Under the pieces are notes generated by a model. The model was not told the origin of the DNA, made no database searches, and saw nothing but the letters and a program-made list of their open reading frames with translations. This document shows, piece after piece, positions 1 to 5,496 of a DNA stretch of 9,621 nt. The stretch's first letter is position 1. Every line of letters starts with the position of its first letter. The position numbers and the translations under genes are program-made. Source of the DNA: Bacteroidales bacterium (GTDB lineage Bacteria > Bacteroidota > Bacteroidia > Bacteroidales > VadinHA17); contig JAOZKQ010000061.1 in assembly GCA_029935275.1 (NCBI GenBank), positions 1-9,621 of the forward strand. Reading direction: 5' to 3'.

Positions 1-923
1 GGAGTTGGAATAATTAAAGCAGTTTTCCCCAAAATGCTTAAATCCATCAGGGAACTGTACCCGGAACGGCAAATAATGTATTTTGCTTCTTTAATATAGG
101 CCAGAAGTAACTCGGAAGATAAATGAGAAACCAGTTGAATATGTCCATGAACTGTGCTTCCTTTTTTTACCCAGGGAATTCCACGAACGATTAATACCCT
201 GGATTCAAGTTTTTGAAATCTATTGATTAAACTGTTTTCGAGTAAGGATCGTTGAGGTTCAGGTCCGGAAAGAATGGCTACAATATCAAATTTTTTAATT
301 AACCGGGTAGGTTTTTGGTCACTTATAAATCTGGAAACAGGTCCAATGTAACGTATATTATCCGGTGGATTTAGTGGATGCGATAGCTCTCCGGCAAGAT
401 TGTTTTTTTCGGGGAAATCCGGGACCCAACAATGATTAAATTTACGAATTATTGAATTAGAGAAACGAAAAAAAATGGATTCTAGCCATTTTAGGGAATT
501 TGGGAAAAGCACCCTTAGCTGATGGGTAATAAAAACAGTTTGAACATTTTTATTCCAGAGGCCATATCTGTTATCAGAAATTACGATATCTATTTTTTCC
601 TTTTTTATGAATGATTTTAATTTTTGATGTTCTTTGTAAACACCCAGAAGAATTCGCGGAAATGAGAAAATAATTTGAATTGCTAAGGGGAATATTCTTG
701 AATATTTTATTGGATGAGATGGGAATTTGACAAAATGTAAGTCAGGAAATGACTCCTTAAGAAGAACATATGGCCCTTTATCTGCACCAATAATTATTTT
801 AAATTTCTCTTTTTCAATCAGTTTCCGGATTAGATAAATATCCCTGCTTGCGTGTCCCAATCCCCAGTCAAGTGGACAAAATAATATAGTTTTGATCTTA
901 TTGTCAGTTGAAGTTTTTTTCAT
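1..923 (-). CDS. MurG/GT28-like glycosyltransferase, partial (C-terminus beyond the left edge)
   Basis: An open frame of 307 codons starts at the ATG at 923-921 and leaves the window at its left edge without a stop. An in-frame TGA at 941-939 lies upstream with no other start between, so 923 is the natural start. The N-terminus has a hydrophobic strand and a glycine-rich loop, CPLDWGLGHASR (residues 16-27), like the GxGH loop of MurG-type GT-B enzymes. Other marks are SDNRYGLW (116-123), THQL (133-136), LSGPEPQRS (218-226), which would begin the second Rossmann domain, and CRSGYSSLMDL (285-295), typical of the nucleotide-sugar binding region of GT28-like enzymes. There is no signal peptide, so it probably acts in the cytoplasm or at the inner membrane face. 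It likely transfers a sugar from a nucleotide donor; the acceptor cannot be told. The missing part should hold the rest of the donor site and the C-terminal helices. The family call is firm, the pathway unknown. Confidence 0.85.
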   Translation of the reverse strand, partial: MKKTSTDNKIKTILFCPLDWGLGHASRDIYLIRKLIEKEKFKIIIGADKGPYVLLKESFPDLHFVKFPSHPIKYSRIFPLAIQIIFSFPRILLGVYKEHQKLKSFIKKEKIDIVISDNRYGLWNKNVQTVFITHQLRVLFPNSLKWLESIFFRFSNSIIRKFNHCWVPDFPEKNNLAGELSHPLNPPDNIRYIGPVSRFISDQKPTRLIKKFDIVAILSGPEPQRSLLENSLINRFQKLESRVLIVRGIPWVKKGSTVHGHIQLVSHLSSELLLAYIKEAKYIICRSGYSSLMDLSILGKTALIIPT

Positions 924-1053
924 ATTAACCTGAATTATTCATGCGTTTAGTTTGGTGCAGATATGAGGCATCGAAATCCACCGACATATAAGTATATTTC
1001 AAGGGTTTCGTAACGAAATAAATGCATTAAAATAAACGCACTTGTAAAAGATA

Positions 1054-1061
1054 CAAAAATA
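1054..1061 (-). promoter_or_regulatory. Possible -7 promoter box for the glycosyltransferase gene
   Basis: On the minus strand the sequence reads TATTTTTG, fitting the Bacteroidota -7 consensus TAnnTTTG. No TTG is found 19-21 bp upstream, so the -33 element is missing or degenerate. If used, it would give a leader of roughly 120 nt. Such a box is expected by chance fairly often in AT-rich DNA, so this is weak. Confidence 0.22.
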
Positions 1062-1066
1062 TGATT

Positions 1067-1086
1067 TTATCCTCATAATAGGATAA
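1067..1086. repeat. Perfect 7-bp inverted repeat with 6-nt loop
   Basis: TTATCCT at 1067-1073 is exactly complementary to AGGATAA at 1080-1086, across the loop CATAAT. It lies 54 bp downstream of the radical SAM stop and just upstream of a possible -7 box for the glycosyltransferase gene. As a minus-strand hairpin it is followed after about seven bases by a run of five T, so it could be a weak terminator. As DNA it could be an operator. The stem is AT-rich and short, so neither role is secure. Confidence 0.25.
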
Positions 1087-1139
1087 CATATTGTAAATTA
1101 ATTCAATATGTATTTTTTCTTTTTTATGAATAGTGTAGG

Positions 1140-1919
1140 TTAAGGGGATACAAGAATTTTAATACCCTCTTTTTCAACCTTCCTGCCAATGATATTGAGT
1201 TCTTCTTCGGAGATTCTGATCAGACCCTTAGCAGGGGTGTCTCTATGGAAGGTATAGATCATTACTTCAAGAGGTTGAATAAGTTTTAGAAGCTTCAGCC
1301 AGGCTTTGATTTCATTTTCAGTTGTATTGTCAATTTTATTTCCTTTATAACTCCCACGTAGAAATAAGGTTTGGATAATTAATTTGCCATTAAAAGACTG
1401 CATATTACTTATAAGTTTATTCAATTTAATCTTTTCTTTTGGTTGGTTAATTTTAAAAAGTGTATCCTCAAGAGCTGAGTCAAGCTTAAGTATATTCCTT
1501 TCAATTTTGGATAGTGCCTGAAAAACAGAGTTTTTATGAATCATTGTGGCATTTGAAAGGACTGCGATTTGTGTATTTGGAGAAATATTATTTCTAATTT
1601 CATTAGTATCATCTATAATAGCGTCAAAATCAGGATGAATGGTAGGCTCGCCATTTCCGGCAAAGGTTATAACATCCGGTTGATTTCCGGTGGATACAAG
1701 TTTTATTAACTTTGATTTCAAGGCTTTGTAAACTTCTTTCCGGGGATGAAAGGTGAGTTTTTCAAAAGAAGTGTTTTCCGTCCAGCCACATTCACAATAG
1801 ATGCAATTGAAATTGCAAATTTTACGATTCTCCGGTAACAGGTTAATCCCTAATGATCTTCCAAGCCTGCGACTACTGATAGGACCAAAAATGATATCAT
1901 CAAACAAAAATGTACTCAT
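1140..1919 (-). CDS. Radical SAM protein, TYW1-like COG0731 family
   Basis: This complete 259-residue protein has the radical SAM cluster motif Cx3Cx2C at C35, C39 and C42 (CNFNCIYC), with a further cysteine at C44. These cysteines would hold a 4Fe-4S cluster that cleaves S-adenosylmethionine to a radical. The preceding segment FGPISSRRLGRSLGINLLP (11-29) and AGNGEPTIHP (87-96) are hallmarks of the family sometimes annotated as wyosine-tRNA synthetase-like. The GNGEPT motif fits the SAM-binding GGE position. Wyosine bases belong to archaeal and eukaryotic tRNA(Phe), so that substrate should not be assumed here; the bacterial members have no firmly established reaction that I know of. There is no signal peptide, so it is cytoplasmic. 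It is divergent from the hemerythrin gene and 216 bp from the glycosyltransferase gene, so context gives no substrate. Domain call strong, function open. Confidence 0.9.
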   Translation of the reverse strand: MSTFLFDDIIFGPISSRRLGRSLGINLLPENRKICNFNCIYCECGWTENTSFEKLTFHPRKEVYKALKSKLIKLVSTGNQPDVITFAGNGEPTIHPDFDAIIDDTNEIRNNISPNTQIAVLSNATMIHKNSVFQALSKIERNILKLDSALEDTLFKINQPKEKIKLNKLISNMQSFNGKLIIQTLFLRGSYKGNKIDNTTENEIKAWLKLLKLIQPLEVMIYTFHRDTPAKGLIRISEEELNIIGRKVEKEGIKILVSP

Positions 1920-1936
1920 ATGCCTGTATTATCCTT

Positions 1937-1944
1937 CAAAATTA
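1937..1944 (-). promoter_or_regulatory. Possible -7 box for the radical SAM gene
   Basis: On the minus strand this reads TAATTTTG, matching TAnnTTTG. It lies only 17 bp before the start codon, so a transcript would have a very short leader. No TTG is present at the expected -33 distance. Suggestive only. Confidence 0.22.
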
Positions 1945-2033
1945 ACATTTTTCACCGGGACTGGTTATATATTTTAGTTTCATAGATAAAAAGTAATTGG
2001 TTTTAGGTCCAGGTGGGTCTATGATATTTGTCA

Positions 2034-2063
2034 TTGTATAAAAATGTTAATAAATTACATTTG
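2034..2063 (+). promoter_or_regulatory. Bacteroidota-type promoter for the hemerythrin gene
   Basis: A -7 element TACATTTG at 2056-2063 matches the TAnnTTTG consensus exactly. A TTG at 2034-2036 lies 19 bp upstream, the usual distance to the -33 TTG element of the Bacteroidota housekeeping sigma factor. Transcription would begin near 2070, giving a leader of about 55 nt that includes a GAGGGAG ribosome-binding stretch at 2114-2120. This is the best promoter candidate in the window. Confidence 0.5.
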
Positions 2064-2113
2064 TGTAGTAATTATTCAGAGCTTGTCGATAAACACTAAT
2101 TATTAATTTTGAA

Positions 2114-2120
2114 GAGGGAG
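2114..2120 (+). promoter_or_regulatory. Shine-Dalgarno-like site of the hemerythrin gene
   Basis: GAGGGAG ends 5 nt before the ATG at 2126, a good purine-rich match at the normal spacing. It supports this start codon. Strong Shine-Dalgarno sites are not the rule in Bacteroidota, and the other genes here show none as clear. Confidence 0.5.
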
Positions 2121-2125
2121 TAAAA

Positions 2126-2524
2126 ATGAAACCAATTGAATGGAAAGAGGAATATAATGTGGATATTAGCTTTGTGGATGAGCATCACATGAAATTTTTG
2201 GAGATTTTAAATGAATTAGGAACTATTACAGATAATAACTGTAATGAGAAAATAGCTAAAATATTTTATTCATTAATTCATTATGCTGAAAATTACCTGA
2301 TCAGAGAGGAAATGTATTTTCAGGAATACCCAAATCTTTCACATCATAAAGAAGCCCACAATCGATTTATTGATCAAATATCAAAATTACAGGATGATTA
2401 TAAAGAAGGTAAAAAGGAAATTTGTGAGGAGATGTATGCTTATCTTCATAACTGGTTCAAAAATCATATCCTAAAATATGATAAAGAGGCGGTAAACTAT
2501 CTGAAAAATAAGGGTATCCAATAA
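2126..2524 (+). CDS. Bacteriohemerythrin (single-domain, non-heme diiron protein) with one atypical ligand
   Basis: This 132-residue protein has the length and motif order of single-domain bacterial hemerythrins, four-helix bundles that bind O2 reversibly at a diiron centre. It begins with the family pattern W6...V12...D18-x-x-H21. Aligning by the motifs, the iron ligands are H21, E61, H74, H78, H114 and D119, with EYP (67-69) before the HxxxH pair and W110-F-K-N-H-I just before the last ligands. The family motif HFxxEE reads YLIREE at 57-62, so the second histidine ligand is replaced by Y57 (codon TAC at 2294-2296). A nearby H52 lies five residues earlier, one helix turn and a half away, and does not fit the ligand position. 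No signal peptide, so it is cytoplasmic. Likely roles are oxygen sensing, storage or scavenging, or, with the altered site, iron or NO/peroxide chemistry. It has its own promoter and faces the amidohydrolase gene tail to tail. Confidence 0.9.
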   Translation: MKPIEWKEEYNVDISFVDEHHMKFLEILNELGTITDNNCNEKIAKIFYSLIHYAENYLIREEMYFQEYPNLSHHKEAHNRFIDQISKLQDDYKEGKKEICEEMYAYLHNWFKNHILKYDKEAVNYLKNKGIQ

Positions 2525-2534
2525 TAAACTATAA

Positions 2535-3719
2535 TCAGGCCAATCTTTTAACTTTACTCTCTCTGGTAAGCTTTAATTCATGTAAGTTGAGGTCGTAAAG
2601 CAGGTTAATACCAGGGGTTTTCCCTGGTTCAATTTTGCCAAATTTATCAGAAATATTCAATGCCCGGGCTCCATTTATTGTGGCCCATGAAATTAATTCT
2701 TCCAACGGAATTTTCGGATAATTTTCGGAAATGATTTTCATCTCTTCCAGTATGCTTAGTTGATTATTGGAGGCCAGACTGTCCGTTCCTAATGCAATTT
2801 TTAGCTTTTTCCTTCTAAATAAGTTGATGTCAGGAAGTTTATCTTCTATATACTGGTTTGCATTGGGGCATAAAATCCAATATTTATCCAGATTTGTTTG
2901 CTCACTGTAAGATAGATCGGATTCAGAAGAATAAGTATTATGGACCAGAAGGATTTTTTGTAGGGACTCTAAATGATCCAGGGTATATTTTAAGGAGCTA
3001 TTATTATATGAGGGACACAATTTTTCGTATTCAGGTACCAAAGTGGAGAGAACTTCAAATAAAGAACCTTTTTCACCATTAAAAAGTGATTGTTCGCTGG
3101 CACTTTCCTGATTGTGAATGCTTAAGGGTTTGTTATTTTCCAATTCTCTTATTTTCATAAAAAGTGTTGGAGAAACTGAGTATGGGGCATGGGGAACAAT
3201 ACTAAAAGGAAGTTTAGTTTTCTGTTTTAGTACAGTAGCTAATTTTCTGGCTTTAACAATTATCTCATCTGCCTTACGGGGATCAAGACCAAAGATCTCA
3301 AGAAAAGTATGATAATAAATATTTTGTTTTGCTTTAATTTCAAAACTATCCGGGGTGTTTGATATATCACCAACTGCAACAATCCCATTTTTGAGCATTT
3401 CTTCTTCTGCCAGCTGAGCTGCTTGTTGAACTTTATTTGGAGAATCACCGCGATGCCGGCTCAATTCAATAATGAACTTAGCCAATCCGGTATGTTTAGG
3501 AATGAGGCCTTTTAAGTGGGAGAGCTCCAGGTGGCAATGGGCATTAACAAAACCTGGTACAATTATTCCGTTGTAAAATGATAATTTTGCTATTTCTCTT
3601 AGATTTCCACCTGTATCTTTTATATTAATTATTTTCCCTGAATCATCAAGTGTAATGATTCCGTTTTTAAGTGGTAATGAAGTTCCTGTATAGATATAGT
3701 TTGCTGAGATTTTTCTCAT
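2535..3719 (-). CDS. Amidohydrolase, TRZ/ATZ (chlorohydrolase/deaminase-like) family
   Basis: This complete 394-residue metal-dependent hydrolase has an N-terminal beta strand region, then GFVNAHCHLELSHLKG (56-71) with the metal-binding HxH at H61 and H63. Further active-site residues by motif are H177 in PHAPYS, H202 and E205 in SIHNQES, H260 in VHNTY and D313 in GTDSLASN. CPNANQY (284-290) matches the CPxSN-type segment of nucleobase/nucleoside deaminases of this family, and the C-terminal SWATINGARAL (344-354) is typical. The likely reaction is hydrolytic deamination of a purine-like or triazine-like ring. Candidates include an aminofutalosine-deaminase-like or adenosine/S-adenosylhomocysteine-deaminase-like role, but the substrate is not decided by sequence. 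It is cytoplasmic, with no signal peptide. It starts 24 bp after the lipoprotein gene on the same strand, so co-transcription is likely. There is no clear Shine-Dalgarno site. Confidence 0.88.
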   Translation of the reverse strand: MRKISANYIYTGTSLPLKNGIITLDDSGKIINIKDTGGNLREIAKLSFYNGIIVPGFVNAHCHLELSHLKGLIPKHTGLAKFIIELSRHRGDSPNKVQQAAQLAEEEMLKNGIVAVGDISNTPDSFEIKAKQNIYYHTFLEIFGLDPRKADEIIVKARKLATVLKQKTKLPFSIVPHAPYSVSPTLFMKIRELENNKPLSIHNQESASEQSLFNGEKGSLFEVLSTLVPEYEKLCPSYNNSSLKYTLDHLESLQKILLVHNTYSSESDLSYSEQTNLDKYWILCPNANQYIEDKLPDINLFRRKKLKIALGTDSLASNNQLSILEEMKIISENYPKIPLEELISWATINGARALNISDKFGKIEPGKTPGINLLYDLNLHELKLTRESKVKRLA

Positions 3720-3743
3720 TATGCCGGGAAAGATAACAATAAA

Positions 3744-4520
3744 TTATTTTTCATGGGCAAGTTGACGCTGAATAGAGATATTTTCAATCTCTGCCTTTTT
3801 TGCCCAATTTGTGCTGGTATTGTCATCATTCAGAAGGAAACCCTTAAGATGGGTAATTTTAGGATCCGTGGTTTTCAGGGAAATAGTATAATAACGCCAG
3901 GTATCTTCTTTTTTAATCTTACTTTCCGGAAAATTATACTTTTTCCCATTTTCAGTGCCGTCATCATACCAGAAGTATGCACTTAATCGGGGATTAATTG
4001 AAGCATCAGCTTTGTACATCTTAATACGTACTCTTATTATATAAAATCCTTGTTTATTTATAGGAATACTAAAAGCAATTTTATTTCTTTTCCCATTTTG
4101 AGGGAGTTTCCATTCCATTGTATCTTCCCAGAGGTTAGACGAACTTTCATCATTTTCAATTACGAAACGTTGACTGCTAATTTCACTTTCTAAGGTACTT
4201 ATATTGTTAATGACTTCTTCATAAATCAACTCAAAATCATCAGGATTATTGGAATAATATATTAATGTTTTATCAAATATTTCTCTTGAATATCCGTGAT
4301 TAAAAAATATATCATTATAATTACTCAAGGTATCCTTTCCAGGGTATTTATTCAAATTCTTTGGCATATTTAATATTCCATCTGTTATATGGATATCTGC
4401 AAGTATAGCAATCAGGTCTTCTTGTGGAATAATGTCTTTTTTACGGATCGTTTTTTCTTTATCTGCACATGAGAAAGTAAGCATTAAAAAAAAGATAAAA
4501 AACCAGCTAAAAAATTTCAT
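3744..4520 (-). CDS. DUF4296-like lipoprotein with additional beta-rich C-terminal region
   Basis: This complete 258-residue protein begins with a lysine and a strongly hydrophobic segment ending in LTFSC, so C18 should be the lipidated cysteine of a lipoprotein signal peptide. Residues about 29-113 resemble the Bacteroidota DUF4296 domain: IIPQEDLIAILADIHITDGI (30-49), then a helical part with a conserved-looking HGYSREIFDKTLIYYSNNPD (75-94). The function of DUF4296 is not known to me. Residues about 131-252 form a second part rich in alternating hydrophobic and polar residues and aromatics (TMEWKLP 134-140, FWYDDGTENGKKY 183-195, TWRYYTISLK 207-216), which suggests a beta-sandwich, perhaps carbohydrate-binding. 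DUF4296 proteins as I know them are usually shorter, so this part looks like an added domain. The gene lies between a porP-like gene (78 bp upstream) and the amidohydrolase gene (24 bp downstream). The lipoprotein call is good, the domain names moderate. Confidence 0.75.
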   Translation of the reverse strand: MKFFSWFFIFFLMLTFSCADKEKTIRKKDIIPQEDLIAILADIHITDGILNMPKNLNKYPGKDTLSNYNDIFFNHGYSREIFDKTLIYYSNNPDDFELIYEEVINNISTLESEISSQRFVIENDESSSNLWEDTMEWKLPQNGKRNKIAFSIPINKQGFYIIRVRIKMYKADASINPRLSAYFWYDDGTENGKKYNFPESKIKKEDTWRYYTISLKTTDPKITHLKGFLLNDDNTSTNWAKKAEIENISIQRQLAHEK

Positions 4521-4598
4521 GGCCCTAAATTACAAATTTTCCATAAATATCGGGGTATGTAGAAAAGAATTAGGATGAAGCAATCCGTAGATTGGAAT

Positions 4599-5495
4599 CT
4601 ATTCTTTGATTTTATTAAAACGAAGTCCGATCATGATCTCATGGGTTCCGGAATTGTATGCTTTGAATTCAGATATGGTAATATCATATGAATATCCAAA
4701 GTAATATCTTTCTTTATGTATGTAGCCAATCAGTATAGCGATTGCATCCTGTGACCTATATGAAACCCCGAGCCAGGCTGTTTCTTTATATTTGACTAGT
4801 GCTGTCAGGTCAATTTGTGCCGGAATATCCACCATCCCTTTTATAACTACTGATGGTTCCAGTGTAAAATCAGGCGCAAAATCCCAACGGTATCCACCAA
4901 CTAAATAATAATGTCTTTTTAATTTGTTCAGACCATTTTTTTCGTCATAAACTTTTAGGTTATTACTGAGAAGCTGGAAAGCAGAGAAACCGGCAAACCA
5001 TTTTTTATGATACACATAAGCTCCCACAGATGCATCTGGTACCAGGGAAGTGGAAATAGCTTCTTTCAGGGCTGGATCATTCAGATCATGGAGGTTGATT
5101 TTTGTTCCGTCAATGGTGTTTTGCAGTAACCCAAATGATAAGCCAAGTGAAAGCCGGATATCGTCAGTAAGTCCAAAATTGTAAGCATAACTTCCATAAA
5201 TACCAGTACGGCTGGTTGGTCCTGTTACATCATTAATAAGGTATCCTCCAAATCCCATGGGCTTTTTTGCATGCGGACCATTAAAACTCAGACTGATTGT
5301 TTGAGGGGCATCAATTATCCCTACCCATTGAAACCGGCTCAAAGCACTTGCCTGATAATGGTCCTTTGTTCCAGCCACAGCTGGATTCACTACATAATCA
5401 TTGAACATATATTGTGTGAATAGGGGCATTTGCTGTGCCCATATCGCAGTGGGAAAGCTAATCAGAAAGATCCATATGTATAGGCGTTTTTTCAT
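4599..5495 (-). CDS. PorP/SprF family type IX secretion system outer-membrane protein
   Basis: This 298-residue protein has a signal peptide (MKKRLYIWIF start, likely cleavage after IWA, residues 18-20) and then the family signature QQMPLFTQYMFNDYVVNPAV (21-40) followed by AGT (41-43). The rest is a series of amphipathic strands with aromatic girdles (for example GIYGSYAYNFGL, RHYYLVGGYRW, YYFGYSYDITISEF), ending in HEIMIGLRFNKIKE. This fits a small outer-membrane beta barrel. In Flavobacterium, SprF is encoded just downstream of sprB and is needed for SprB to reach the cell surface; PorP-like proteins are thought to serve type B cargo or anchor it. Here the ATG follows the stop of the SprB-like gene by one base, so translation is probably coupled and this is the likely dedicated partner of that protein. 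A paralogue elsewhere in the genome could serve the core secretion machine. Confidence 0.92.
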   Translation of the reverse strand: MKKRLYIWIFLISFPTAIWAQQMPLFTQYMFNDYVVNPAVAGTKDHYQASALSRFQWVGIIDAPQTISLSFNGPHAKKPMGFGGYLINDVTGPTSRTGIYGSYAYNFGLTDDIRLSLGLSFGLLQNTIDGTKINLHDLNDPALKEAISTSLVPDASVGAYVYHKKWFAGFSAFQLLSNNLKVYDEKNGLNKLKRHYYLVGGYRWDFAPDFTLEPSVVIKGMVDIPAQIDLTALVKYKETAWLGVSYRSQDAIAILIGYIHKERYYFGYSYDITISEFKAYNSGTHEIMIGLRFNKIKE

Positions 5496-5496
5496 T

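Larger units (their letters stand above)
924..1139. other. Intergenic region between glycosyltransferase and radical SAM genes
   Basis: This AT-rich stretch of 216 bp separates two minus-strand genes. The only open frames are very short, such as a 16-codon plus-strand frame at 941-991. It holds a 7-bp perfect inverted repeat at 1067-1086 and a TAnnTTTG-like box at 1054-1061, described separately. No RNA gene was recognised. Confidence 0.6.
1920..2125. other. Divergent intergenic region between radical SAM and hemerythrin genes
   Basis: This 206-bp region must carry the promoters of both divergent genes. The hemerythrin side has a good two-part promoter candidate (2034-2063) and a purine-rich ribosome site. 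The radical SAM side has only a -7-like box (1937-1944). No strong hairpin or small gene was seen. Confidence 0.6.

Noticed and set aside
1003..1016. Short palindrome TTTCG-TAA-CGAAA
   Set aside because: A 5-bp stem with a 3-nt loop and no adjoining T-run; not distinguishable from background.
2858..3312. Two short plus-strand frames (2858-3082 and 3118-3312)
   Set aside because: Both are antisense to the amidohydrolase gene, whose catalytic motifs prove the minus-strand frame.
4581..4594. Small inverted repeat (CAATC/GATTG) between the porP-like and lipoprotein genes
   Set aside because: A 5-bp stem with no clean T-run on the minus strand; too weak to call a terminator.
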